This document shows positions 9,168-17,619 of a stretch of DNA of 17,619 nt, piece by piece. A program made the translations under genes and the position numbers. The stretch's first letter is position 1. The number at the start of each line of letters is the position of its first letter. Source of the DNA: Thermomucor indicae-seudaticae (Eukaryota; Mucoromycota; Mucoromycetes; Mucorales; Lichtheimiaceae); contig JSYX01000675.1 in NCBI GenBank assembly GCA_000787465.1, positions 1 through 17,619 on the forward strand, written 5' to 3'. The notes beneath the pieces were generated by a model. The model ran no database searches, was not told the DNA's origin, and saw only the letters and a list, made by a program, of their open reading frames with translations.

Positions 9168-9963
9168 CGATCAAACGGTCTAAGGCAAAAGTACTTTCTC
9201 TGCAGCATGACGCTTTGCCCATTCCCACTTTGTAGCTCAGATTGAAATGCAGGATGGGTTGATCTGAATCATTGCCTGTGCCTGACATTGTTGATAAACA
9301 ATAAATATTTTGTGAGAGTAACGCGCTGAATAACTGTGTAATTTTATAAAGAATACCGGCTGGGTAAGCATCCATCAGTTTTCTTTGGCACCGATACGAG
9401 CAATGCGAAGGAGGTCATGAAAATGTATAGTCTATGCGACAAGTAAGTACAGTACCAAGGAAGGACCGACCATAAAAGTGATATGAGTCAATCCAAATTG
9501 ACCCAGAATCCTCAAGTCTAATAACTTGAATCTTGTTCGAGAGTAATATTTACAGTAAAGCAGCCTCTGCGACTAGTCTCGGGGGACTGTGGAATCCAAA
9601 CTAGAAATAGCTGTTAATTTGGATGCCTATACGCCCAAGAATTAACGCGAAAAGAAAGGCTTCTTTCTAAAATGTATTCTCTGGTTTATCCCCAGATCTT
9701 GTTACTGTGAGAATATGTTCTGTGAGGAATACTCTCTTCGATGATGATATGGTCCGTAATCGTCGTCTTCTTCTTCACCGTTTGTCGACAATGCATTTTG
9801 GTGACAGTAAGAGAGAGCAGCTACTGTGAGTGCCTGCGGCCACACGATCTGGAAAGCATTTTCCGGGATTGGAAGATTTGGCGGTCATTTCTTCCGCTCA
9901 AAATTTTTACCTTCCTGCGAACTTTTTTCTTGCACTCTCGTTCTCGAATATAAAATAGCAGTA
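9168..9963. other. Divergent intergenic region ELF1/NHP2
   Basis: About 800 nt between two genes transcribed away from each other. It should hold both promoters. The ELF1 side has the upstream ATG (9288) with good context. A TATAAAA-like string lies only about 15 nt before the NHP2 start and is probably leader, not TATA box. I see no further gene, tRNA or repeat. Confidence 0.6.
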
Positions 9964-10631
9964 ATGGGCAAAGAAAAGAAAGAGAAGAAGGAGAAAAAGG
10001 AAAAGAAGGAGAAAAAAGAGAAGAAGGTTCATGCCGAGGCAGAATCAGCAGCCTCTGATGACGAACTACCTCGGTATGCTGCTCCCATTGCGCATCCAAT
10101 GGCTGAAAAGGAGTTGACAAAGAAGCTTTTCAAGACTGTAAAGAAAGGTAAGCCGTACGGGGTTATTATGAATCTCTGAACGTTCGCTAAACGAGAAAAA
10201 AATATAGCCAGCAAAGTGAAGCATGTTCGCCGCGGCGTCAAGGAAGTAGCCAAAGCTATTCGCAAAAAGGAAAAGGGTCTGGTGATTATTGCTGGCGACA
10301 TTTCACCGATCGATGTCATTTCCCACCTTCCTGTTCTGTGCGAAGATCATGATGTGCCATACGTCTTTGTTCCGTCCCGCGAAAAACTCGGTGAGGCGAG
10401 CATGACCAAGCGACCCACGTCTGTTGCCATGATTGTCTTTGGTGGCAAAACACATGATGAAAAGCAAGCCGAGGACTACAAGGATCTGTATAACGAGTGC
10501 TACGATGAAGCGAAACGCCTAGTAAGTGTGCTTGTTTTTTTTTATATCGACAGCAAGAGGGCTTCGGCTTGACACTCTCTTTTCTTTTTTTCTTTTTTTC
10601 TTTTGTGTAGGTTGAGACTATGGTTTACTAG
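9964..10631 (+). CDS. NHP2: H/ACA snoRNP protein Nhp2 (L7Ae family)
   Basis: RNA-binding subunit of H/ACA snoRNPs, needed for rRNA pseudouridylation in the nucleolus and for telomerase RNP. Exons 9964-10147, 10208-10521 and 10611-10631 give 519 nt, 172 aa. Introns are 60 and 89 nt; the second has a long pyrimidine tract. The start (GTAATGGGC) precedes a low-complexity tail with about six EKK repeats (residues 4-21). The L7Ae fold follows: KHVRRGVKEVAKAIRKKEKG, then LVIIAGDISPIDVISHLP, VPYVFVPSREKLGEAS and RPTSVAMIVFG. The end is VETMVY. Length matches yeast Nhp2 (156) plus the longer tail. AATAAA lies 78 nt downstream (10709). Confidence 0.95.
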
Positions 10632-11235
10632 GAACAAAAAGCATGCCCCAAGTTCATTTGTAATGTATTAAGATGTTTTCCGCATTGATGATAACCAGCA
10701 CCTTTCGTAATAAAGCACCTTGGTGTGCATACTAGCCACCTTTGCGCCAGTGCTTTGTTTGTGGTAACTGTGATCAAGATTCTTTACAGCATAGGGGAGA
10801 TTTCTCTTGTTCAAGCTGCATGTCTAACTCCCAAAACATGTTAAATGAAACGTTTTGTTTGCTGAACAGCCTGCTGGGAACATGCTGGTATCTAGCAATT
10901 GTCCAGGAGTCATCATAAATATTTTAGTATGCTTGATATCGGAACAGTGGGATTCAGGCGGACATTGTTAATCCACCGGCTTTCTGATCGTTATACTGCA
11001 TATTCGGCAAACACTCATTTGCTTATACTGGAACACAGGCTGGGCTGAAAAATGTGTAATCATGACCCTGGTTAAAGAAGTCATACAGAACAACAGGTAG
11101 TCCTTAGACCGGATTACTTGGCCTGAAAGGTCAAAGATCCGGATGCTTAGCGCAACCATAATTGGCACAATCACACGATTATCAAAAGCAGGACCAACCA
11201 CGTCTTTTTGAACAGCGCTTTACAGTGTTGCAACC
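10632..11235. other. Intergenic region NHP2/YIP1
   Basis: Contains the NHP2 3' UTR with AATAAA at 10709-10714 and, presumably, the YIP1 promoter. No coding pattern, tRNA or repeat is apparent to me in the rest. Confidence 0.5.
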
Positions 11236-12065
11236 ATGGCCTCTAATCAACCGGTTCATTCCGTGTTGTTTGACAATACGGCCCCAGGTGGTGGATACTA
11301 CGACACATCAGCTGGTGGAGACGGTTTGCACTTTTATTCTTCAGCGTACGGGGATCAGTATGGTGCGTCATCATCGTATTACGCGGGCCCACCAGGCGGG
11401 TCTTCAGGCGCCAGCGGGGATATGCGTAGTGGCTACGACTATAGCTCGGGATCATTTTGGAGTGCGTTTGGTACCGGAGGATTTGCTGATGAACCGCCTT
11501 TACTGGAAGAACTGGGCATCAACTTTGATCATATCAAGAGCAAGGTACAAGTTGCCAAAGGAAAACCTCACTATATTTTATTATTTGGCTGACTCTACCG
11601 TATTATTAGAGCCTGACAGTACTAAATCCGTTTCGCGTGGTGCCAGACACAATTATGGACGACACAGACCTAGCCGGGCCCTTACTGTTTATTTTCTTGT
11701 TTGGCACCTTCTTGATGTTGTCGGGCAAAGTTCATTTTGGTTATATTTACGGCGTTGGCGTGCTTGGCGTTGTATCGATCTTTCTGATACTGAACTTGAT
11801 GAGCGAGAGCGGCATTGACTGGTCACGAACAGCTAGCGTGCTCGGTTACTGTTTACTGCCGATGGTCATGCTAAGCGGGTTTAGCGTGGTGGTTCCGTTG
11901 GGCGGATTCGTGGGTCTTATTCTGACGGCAGTGAGCATTCTGTGGTGCACTTACTCGAGCTCAGGCATGTTCACAAGTGTGTTGCACATGAACGAGCAAC
12001 GGTTTCTGGTGGCATACCCCGTCGGTCTATTTTATGCATGTTTTGCGCTGATGACCGTCTTTTAG
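11236..12065 (+). CDS. YIP1: Yip1-family membrane protein (YIP1/YIPF5)
   Basis: Integral membrane protein that binds Rab/Ypt GTPases and works in ER-to-Golgi vesicle budding. Exons 11236-11544 and 11610-12065, with a 65-nt phase-0 intron, give 254 aa (human YIPF5 257). The start context is CAACCATGG. Residues 1-85 are a G/Y/S-rich cytosolic tail (GGYYDTSAGGD, SSYYAGPPGGSSG). Then PLLEELGINFDHI, typical of the family, and LTVLNPFRVVPD. DLAGP (123-127) opens the Yip1 membrane domain, with about five hydrophobic segments (roughly 124-139, 146-163, 174-190, 192-210 and 230-253). The protein ends at the last membrane span, leaving almost no lumenal tail, as is usual. The gene looks intact and converges on RPB6. 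Confidence 0.95.
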
Positions 12066-12563
12066 CTAGAGTACTTCTTTACCAATCGCTCACTTTTTCT
12101 TTTCTTTTTTTATTGTACATACAGTGAAAGTTATATTCCCAAGTGCTGCCACATAAAATGTATACATTTACAATTTTCATTTTCTTTCGCTCCATTTTTG
12201 ACCCCTCGAAAATGGATTGAGTGAGAGTTTACCCTGCAACGCCACTACCACGCAGCTAACAAATACTCTACATACATAGACCATACTAACGCGACGCCAA
12301 CCTGTATGATACACGCTTCTGCTAACCACAGAATACCTTTGGCTATAAACGTCCTCGTCACTTTTTGTTCCTTCCCAGCGCGTCTTTTCTTCGAACCATC
12401 TTGACCAATTTCTTACCAAGTCCCTTTATTTTGTTTCTCTTGTAATTTTACAGATGTCACCGGTTACTTGGAGAGGAGCATGAATGTTAAGAGTTGCGTT
12501 TGTTGGTTGGAATGCGTCCCGCAATAAAGTCAGGAAATGGAAACAATGCAAGATTTGGTCTTT
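12066..12563. other. Convergent intergenic region YIP1/RPB6
   Basis: Shared 3' region of two convergent genes. The minus strand has a short basic reading frame near 12470-12360 (KGLGKKLVKMVRRKDALG) without start or splice support, and a longer frame on the same strand that I regard as chance. No RNA gene is recognised. Confidence 0.4.
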
Positions 12564-13203
12564 TTACTCGACAATCAGTTCCTTTACGTGCCAGTCCTCG
12601 TAAGTACCGTCCGGCAAAAACCGCCGTACTATCAGTGGAATCTTCTTTTCTCGTAGTTCCTTCATTGCGATCACGAGTGGATCAGACTCGCCGTCCAGTT
12701 CCACCATTACAGGTGCGTTTAAACTGATTGAATACAATAACAATAATAATAAGCACGCCTCTTTTGGTTTCCTGCTGATCCGTTAATGTTACCTGATTTG
12801 AAGTGCTCGCGTTCCTAACACTCTGGCTCTCTCATATTTAGTCATGTAGGGCGTGGTTGTCTTTTCCTTATTTTCGGTAGGTTCTGATGGTATATCTCCA
12901 TTGGTCTGCATGTTTTCGTCCAGAATGGCAATTGCTTCGTGTGTTTCCTGGTCTTCTTGCTCCCTCGCATCCTCGTCGTAGGGTGCATTTTCGGCACCGT
13001 CATAAAAGTCGACCTAGTTTTTTTATTCGAACGGCATTACAAAACAAGAAAATCGTCAGACTTTTTCGGTTGTCCCTACAGGTTCTTGATCAGCGTAGTC
13101 GCTAATATCAGCAAAACATTAATTTCCTGGTTCAGTCGAAATTCAAAAGCGTTAGCACACTCACTCACCCGTACTCAACGTCGTTGTCCTCGTAATCTGA
13201 CAT
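12564..13203 (-). CDS. RPB6: RNA polymerase I, II and III shared subunit Rpb6 (ABC23)
   Basis: Small subunit common to all three nuclear RNA polymerases; it braces the clamp. Minus-strand exons 13203-13169, 13101-13080, 13013-12793 and 12723-12564 give 438 nt, 145 aa (yeast 155). Introns are 67, 66 and 69 nt, all in phase. The N-terminus is acidic: [12 protein letters not shown], then [16 protein letters not shown]. The conserved core starts near residue 72: [56 protein letters not shown], and ends [11 protein letters not shown]. The second exon is only 22 nt. The start is chosen because MSDYE is the family N-terminus. Confidence 0.95.
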
Positions 13204-13315
13204 GTGTGGATCCTGCGAGATCTTTTTTTCTCCTTTCAACTCGAATCGAGAGGCTTTATTTTCCCGCCAGATCTGTGACTGCAAGGTAAAAACGACTGTG
13301 TGTCTCCTGGAAACT

Positions 13316-13800
13316 TCAGTCTTTGTCGATGTTGATCACGACGAAGTGCAAGTGGCAACGCTGAGTATCGTGCGGGCGATCCATATAGTCAGCTACCTTT
13401 ACACAGCCTTGACATAGGAAGTTTCTCGGGATCCTGCATTCACCAACACCAGAGATGAAGTATGCAAGTTGAGCGAACATCATGCGTCACTAAGAGAAGT
13501 CTCCAAGCTCCGTATCCATGGCTGCGGTGCCTATTTTTTTGGGCTTGTATGCTTACTGTCGTAGCCAAGGTTAGACATTATGGGCTTCTTGGCAGGCAGG
13601 ACCAGTTTTCTCGATGATCGTCGAGCAAGCTTCATCAAGCGCTGATTGGATGGAGCGAGTGAGATGCCCTCCGAACCGACCTTTTGCTTGTAAAAGCTGT
13701 GCGATCGATCATTTATTTGCCATTGCTGGGACATAACAGAAAATCGTATGAATCTGACGTGGTCGATTACTCTAGCATGACTCGCCATATCTTGAGCTAT
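13316..13800 (-). pseudogene. Fragmented gene of unknown family
   Basis: Two coding-like blocks on the minus strand. Block one (13788-13557) reads MASHARVIDHVRF, then WQINDRSHSFYKQKVGSEG and PSNQRLMKLARRSSRK, stopping just before a GTAAGC donor. Block two (about 13480-13316) reads MMFAQLAYFISGVGECRIPR, then VADYMDRPHDTQRCH and VVINIDKD with stop TGA. The 67-nt intron-like gap (13556-13490) joins them in the wrong frame, and the direct read has TAG and TGA, so the copy looks broken. I do not know the family; the shape recalls large fungal effector-like families, but that is not evidence. It lies upstream of RPB6, whose promoter must fit between 13204 and 13315. Confidence 0.4.
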
Positions 13801-13965
13801 CCTGGTACTTTACCCTTTCAGGACGCAAACCAATTCAACTTGCCAAGCTGAAATGATCTTGTTGCCAACCCCCATTTTGCAATCTGCATTTACCTTGCCG
13901 CTTATAGCAGTTACGACGTCGTTGGTAGATATCATTCACAAGCTAAACAGTGTCGGTCTCAGTGA

Positions 13966-14148
13966 CATATTAAGGGGCAAGACTATCAGCGCTTTGGTAT
14001 TCCTATGGCAAGTGTCTTTTCTGCCAGGACAGAGTTCCCCACGGGAGACTTTTACATTGAATTCAAAGAACTGAATAAACACATCGCAGAAAACGTGATA
14101 ACAAAGCTCAACGGTCTGCATTGTCTGTTTATTGCGATCTGCTTGTAA
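13966..14148 (+). other. Coding-like fragment, unknown
   Basis: Open from 13966 to the TAA at 14146-14148. It reads GQDYQRFGIPMASVFSARTE, then FPTGDFYIEFKELNKHIAE. Amino-acid usage looks like real protein, but no start or splice site ties it to a gene, and another plus frame (from 13853) overlaps part of it. Function unknown. Confidence 0.25.
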
Positions 14149-14300
14149 CGGGGTTTTCTAGTGATGGACAATGGCAATGGTCATGGTGATGGTGATGATG
14201 TTCCCCTCGAAGGAATAAGATTTAGGAAAGAGATTAAACGTGAAGGCGAGCGGGTCCTGTATGTGTAGAATCACTGGATGAATGTGTGTTACTGCAGACA

Positions 14301-14451
14301 ACCTGGTAAGCACATAGAAAGTCGATGCCAGGCTTTCTGTCATGCAGTGATTTCCAAGTCCTTGCCAGGTCTTCTGCAATGACCTGGTAAGAACATAGAA
14401 AGTCAGTTCCAACCTTTCTGTAATGATTCAATTTCCAAGTACTTTCCAGGT
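14301..14451. repeat. Two tandem 70-bp foldback units
   Basis: Units 14301-14370 and 14382-14451 are each 70 bp, spaced 11 bp, so the period is 81. Each begins ACCTGGTAAG and ends in a near inverse copy (CTTGCCAGGT, CTTTCCAGGT). An inner AGAAAG/CTTTCT pair is kept in both. A shorter TACCAGA/TCTGGTA inverted pair (14455-14461 with 14477-14483) follows. They look like miniature foldback elements. The run before them (14157-14300) holds only a GGTGAT-rich microsatellite near 14170-14200. Confidence 0.6.
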
Positions 14452-14471
14452 TGTTACCAGATGATCTGTAA

Positions 14472-15699
14472 GTAATTCTGGTAGCTTGTACCAGATCACT
14501 AGAATATCAAATCTTCTCCAGTGGATATCGACTCCGGTAATCAAGGTTATGCTATCCATGCACCGCCAGCGCAGAGTGTCGTATTGACATAACCTACCAA
14601 TAGAGAGGACAACGTTACTTATCCAAATATACGGGAACCATTTGACGCAGACGACGCTGAGCAAGCCGCTACAAGGTTCGATAATTAGCTGCGGCCATTT
14701 TATGCAAGCATTCACTTATTTCCGTTTGGCGTTAACTTAGGTCTGATGCCGAGGATGAGTCTGATATTCTGGGCCAGGTTTTCCAAAGAGCATTTGCCGA
14801 AGTCGACGAGCAAAATACCCCTTTCCGTTGTCCTGATGAGAGGGCTCCTTTGTCAATTTCCCCAGCCTCACTTTACAATTAGAGAAGGCCAACGACAAGA
14901 TCAGCGAGCAAGAAAGGAGGCCGAGGATAAACCGCTGGGAGCCTGCAAGCGAGGAGTACCAGCGGTATTACGAGCGATACAAAACAAGGGAGCTCAAGAA
15001 GCAGTTGCGGCCCCTCCATGCAGCGGTTGTCAGCTATGCACTGCTGCAGGAAGAACAAAATAAACATAACGGTAATAAGGAGTTACGTACTGCCAACTGC
15101 TACGGCTTTTAACACTGATTGAACGCAGGGTATAAACTAACGCAGCGGGTCGTAACTGCGTTAAAAAACGCAAAGGCCAAGATTAACACAATCGTCGAAG
15201 ACTGCCGCGCCCCCGGCTTGCTCAACCCGAACGTTCCCCTTAGAGACATAATGGACCCAGCCAGCGGCTTTTGGCAGTCACATGGCTTGCAAAGCCTTAA
15301 GAGCAACGCCGCCGGAATAGACCAATACCTCAAGTATTGCCGAGCCGAAGAAGAGTTGAAATTCCTAGAGGTATGAGTGCTGGGTGCATGAAACTCATTA
15401 GAAATTGCTAATATATATAGACTTTGCGGCTTCAGTCGGAAGCTCCTCGGGTTGAGCAATACTTCAGAGATCGCATCAGATTACTCGAAATAGCAGCAAG
15501 AAAGGCCGCGGAGCACCAAGACCCCACTACTCCCAGTACTACGGTTATGTCTGGTAAAGTGGTGCTCCTGCGGAAGTTTCTCCGGAAGCTGCGCACAGTT
15601 AAAAGCCGCGTCCTGGGCGACCTACGGCCTGTCATTACCGCTGGCAGGCCGGCGAACCCAGACAACAATGAAGACTACCTCTTGTGGTATCCAGAATAA
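14472..15699 (+). CDS. KDZ-like (Kyakuja-Dileera-Zisupton) transposase, C-terminal part
   Basis: Exons: an uncertain first piece ending 14536, then 14604-14675, 14741-14826, 14883-15071, 15129-15370 and 15421-15699. Introns are 67, 65, 56, 57, 58-class (57 nt, 15072-15128) and 50 nt, all in phase; stop TAA at 15697. An acidic start (FDADDAEQAATRSDAEDESD) is followed by NRWEPASEEYQRYYERYK, RELKKQLRPLHAAVVSYALL, GYKLTQRVVTALKNAKAKI, DPASGFWQSHGL, then helical KYCRAEEELKFLE and RVEQYFRDRIRLLEIAARKA. This order resembles the C-terminal coil region I recall in fungal KDZ transposases. The catalytic domain and a start codon are missing upstream, so the gene is 5'-truncated or begins in an unseen exon. 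No stop or frameshift lies in what remains. Confidence 0.5.
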
Positions 15700-16439
15700 G
15701 GCAATAGAAGAAGTCCTCTAATTCGGATAAAGTACAATCCGATCGGTTACCGAGATCTGGAACAAGTCCTATGACATAAGGGAAACGACAGGTTTATTGT
15801 ATAAACGTTACCCCGCAATACCGATCATGAAAATTATAAATAGGACATCTCTTTGTAGTCAATGTCAGGAGATCTCTAATCGAGAATACAACACCGGCTG
15901 AACAGTCTCACCGTACTCTCAGTCTATACCTTTTCTCTTGTTTTCTCAATAACTTCAACGATACGACTCTCCCGCCATCACCCTTTTTGAACTTGAGGAA
16001 GACGCGGTAGACTTTAGTGACGACGAATATGGTGCATCGGCACTTGAATATTAAAAAATATGGTTCAGACTTGGAAGTCTATCTAGTCCCTCCACGTGAG
16101 CGATATCAAAAATCTAATCCACAAGAATTGTTTAGCATTGGATATAGAACTAAACCTGTCGCTTAGAATTTTTTTATTCCTTCATGGGAAAGAGCAAATG
16201 GCGTTTAAAGTTTACTAGGTGAGGGCGGATTTGATATCGTAGTACAATGACCATTTCGCGCTAGGTGTATACTGAATTTGTATATTTTGTACTACATACA
16301 ACATGAAGTAGCCAATAATATTCTTCCTCTCTCAAAGCTTTACAGAAGTGTCTAGAATATGCTTGAAGGATCTCTCCATCGCGAAAGAACGCAAGAAGAA
16401 TAACGAAGAACAATACAGTAGGTTTTTTTTATCCAGAAT
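15700..16439. other. Spacer with two short coding-like pieces
   Basis: Near 15970-16053 one frame reads AITLFELEEDAVDFSDDEYG and ends ALEY with TAA. From ATG 16029 to TAG 16164 another reads MVHRHLNIKKYGSDLEVYLV and FSIGYRTKPVA. Beyond it, a frame broken by stops contains SLLGEGGFDIVVQ (about 16209-16247), like a kinase glycine loop. None makes a gene model. The rest shows nothing. Confidence 0.25.
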
Positions 16440-16711
16440 TAGGGGTGGCAATAAATCTGACAGATAGAAATAGAAATCTGATCTGATCTGATCTGATTAC
16501 TTCGGTGCACCGAGATCTGGTACCAGATTTTTCGTGACCTAATCTGATCTGATCTCGGATCTGGTTATATCTGGTATATCTGATGACCAGCTGTGATTGG
16601 CAATATGCTGATTTCGTATATCTAGCAAGCCTAATAACGCGAAACGTACAAAGTTCATTGATGATCAAGTATCGCCTTAGGCTTTTATTTAGCTTCATAC
16701 TTCAGCGATGA

Positions 16712-17047
16712 GTCGAACATGACATTGATCTCGAGCGTACCATCTTAAAGAGTGTAGCGGCGCTACAGACGCAATGCGCGGGACACGTATCTTCCCTCGG
16801 TAGATGTTTCAGACGGGCACGAATTAGGATAAAGCCTACAATAGAGCAGATAGACGTTTACGTATGGGAAAGATGTGTGCCATCTATTGTCTCCGTGCAT
16901 ACAACCTTTATAAAAGACGGATGTCCGCTATTCGAACGTCCTCACGAGTTGCTCATTCGACCATACGGCCATCCTTTCGATCTGCTACACGATCTCCATC
17001 GTAAGTACGGCGCCCTGAGGCCTGCACCGTTACAAAGTGTATGTTAA
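16712..17047 (+). pseudogene. Coding-like block inside the hAT-like element
   Basis: 111 codons without a stop (TGA before, TAA at 17045), no ATG at the head. It reads DIDLERTILKSVAALQTQ, then TIEQIDVYVWERCVPSIVSV, CPLFERPHELLIRPYGHPF and DLLHDLHRKYGALRPAP. Two donor-like sites (GTAAGT at about 17001, GTATGT at 17039) lie near its end. I do not recognise a domain; it is not hAT transposase. It may be a captured gene piece. Confidence 0.35.
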
Positions 17048-17106
17048 GGGAAGACCTCTTCCAGACTAGAAGCTACGAATTATCCAGATCAAATCTGGTC
17101 AGATAC

Positions 17107-17132
17107 GATCTGATCTGGTACCAGATCAGATC
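17107..17132. repeat. 26-bp perfect palindrome
   Basis: Half-site GATCTGATCTGGT (17107-17119) is followed immediately by its exact complement (17120-17132). It is part of the right subterminal ATCTG array of the hAT-like element and would be a natural protein-binding dyad or cruciform. Confidence 0.8.
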
Positions 17133-17379
17133 AGATATTTTGCCCTTGCCGCCAGATCAGATATTTCCACACTCAATCTGATCTGATCTGGTCCATTGCC
17201 ACCCCTAGAGACGGGTGTATGTTAAACGATCTCTCATTTCATTTATTGGCAGCTTCAATCATGTCTAATGTTTTTCTGTCGTGAATGTCTAAAAGTACAA
17301 CGATTGCTGCCGCATTGACTGACCGAAGGATGAATGCCGAGGCTAGTGAAACACCCTTGTTTATAGTATATCAGGCCTT

Positions 17380-17417
17380 ATCGGTTCGGTCTGAAGGCAG
17401 ACCGTGACCGAACCGAT
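17380..17417. repeat. Hairpin with 12-bp arms, hAT-like end fragment
   Basis: ATCGGTTCGGTC (17380-17391) pairs perfectly with GACCGAACCGAT (17406-17417). An overlapping CGGTCTG/CAGACCG pair (17387-17393 with 17398-17404) gives a competing inner stem. The block is followed by TCGGATCCCTAA. CGGTTCGG next to TTAGGG recalls hAT-type terminal repeats; no partner end is in the window. Confidence 0.55.
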
Positions 17418-17480
17418 TCGGATCCCTAATTAAGCATCAATAGCTTGATATTACCTTCTGCTTGCTTTTTTAAGTAGTGC

Positions 17481-17619
17481 ATGGCCATTTGTTTTTGCCT
17501 TGATCATTCTCTCTATGCATTCCAAAAGATGCCGATATACACCCCCAAGTTGATGAAGGTCATCCACCACGATGCTACTGTATATATCGAAGCCGGGTAT
17601 ACTCCAGAAAGCATTCTAC
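17481..17619 (+). CDS. 5' part of an unknown gene (runs off window)
   Basis: Open from ATG 17481 to the window edge, with a second in-frame ATG at 17529 in better context (AAAAGATGCC). From the latter it reads MPIYTPKLMKVIHHDATVYI and EAGYTPESIL. An acceptor-like CAAAAG just before 17529 means it could instead be an internal exon. The family is not recognised. Confidence 0.35.
   Translation, partial: MAICFCLDHSLYAFQKMPIYTPKLMKVIHHDATVYIEAGYTPESIL

Larger units (their letters stand above)
16440..17207. mobile_element. Non-autonomous hAT-like element, 768 bp
   Basis: The ends are a perfect 13-bp inverted repeat: TAGGGGTGGCAAT at 16440-16452 and its complement at 17195-17207. TAGGGGTGGCAA-type ends are common in hAT elements. 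Both subterminal zones are packed with ATCTG motifs in tandem and inverted order (about 16474-16585 and 17085-17190), plus the palindrome ATCTGGTACCAGAT at 16515-16528 and 17113-17126. No 8-bp target duplication is seen (TCCAGAAT against GAGACGGG), so the insertion is old or the ends are rearranged. There is no transposase; the middle carries a coding-like block (16712-17047). Confidence 0.6.

Noticed and set aside
9821..10120. Minus-strand frame over NHP2
   Set aside because: Serine/proline-rich shadow of the EKK repeat exon of NHP2.
11162..11818. 218-codon plus-strand frame overlapping YIP1
   Set aside because: It reads through the YIP1 intron in a different frame; YIP1 has clear family motifs and splice sites.
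12177..12419. 80-codon minus-strand frame between YIP1 and RPB6
   Set aside because: No domain, no conserved start and no splice link; it lies in the shared 3' region.
14670..14690. tRNA-like GGTTCGA string
   Set aside because: No acceptor stem or other arms can be formed; it is the start of an intron in the KDZ-like gene.
14428..14715. 95-codon minus-strand frame
   Set aside because: Antisense to the first KDZ-like exons, where the plus strand shows phase-consistent introns.
16470..17190. CRISPR-like repeats (ATCTG arrays)
   Set aside because: The motifs are short, tandem and palindromic without unique spacers, in a eukaryotic context; they are subterminal transposon repeats.

Overview
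The window looks like a gene-dense stretch of fungal nuclear DNA. The evidence is small spliced genes with GT-AG introns of about 50-70 nt, CTAAC/CTGAC-like branch sites, orthologues of yeast RAD26, ELF1, NHP2, YIP1 and RPB6, and debris of Helitron, pogo-like, hAT-like and KDZ-like elements. The many introns and this transposon mix suggest an early-diverging fungus (Mucoromycota sense), but that is inference; no rRNA or marker gene is present to settle it. All exon models were made by eye from splice sites and reading phase.

Layout. 1-383: last exons of an unidentified + strand gene. 554-980: a small three-exon gene of unknown function. 1081-5539: a complete 19-exon RAD26/CSB (ERCC6) gene, 1141 codons, every junction in phase. 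5585-about 6440: 3' part of a Helitron on the - strand with a decayed PIF1 helicase and an apparent CTAG/hairpin terminus. 6522-7881: a + strand PD-(D/E)XK-like gene, now a pseudogene, with an 88-bp pogo-type MITE in an exon. 8061-8629: a chromodomain-like remnant. 8706-9167 (-): ELF1. 9964-10631 (+): NHP2. 11236-12065 (+): YIP1. 12564-13203 (-): RPB6. 13316-14148: two fragments of unknown genes on opposite strands. 14301-14451: two tandem 70-bp foldback units. 14472-15699 (+): spliced C-terminal part of a KDZ-like transposase. 15700-17528: repeat-rich DNA with a 768-bp hAT-like element that has perfect 13-bp terminal repeats. 17481-17619: start of a gene that runs off the window.

Functional picture. 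RAD26, ELF1 and RPB6 all act on elongating RNA polymerase II. RAD26/CSB and Elf1/ELOF1 cooperate in transcription-coupled repair, and Rpb6 is a polymerase subunit. They lie within about 12 kb, interrupted by mobile-element debris. NHP2 (snoRNP) and YIP1 (ER-Golgi traffic) are ordinary housekeeping neighbours. The accessory material lies between the housekeeping genes, and I see no transposon insertion in a housekeeping exon. One Helitron end lies only 46 nt past the RAD26 stop and may supply its 3' end.
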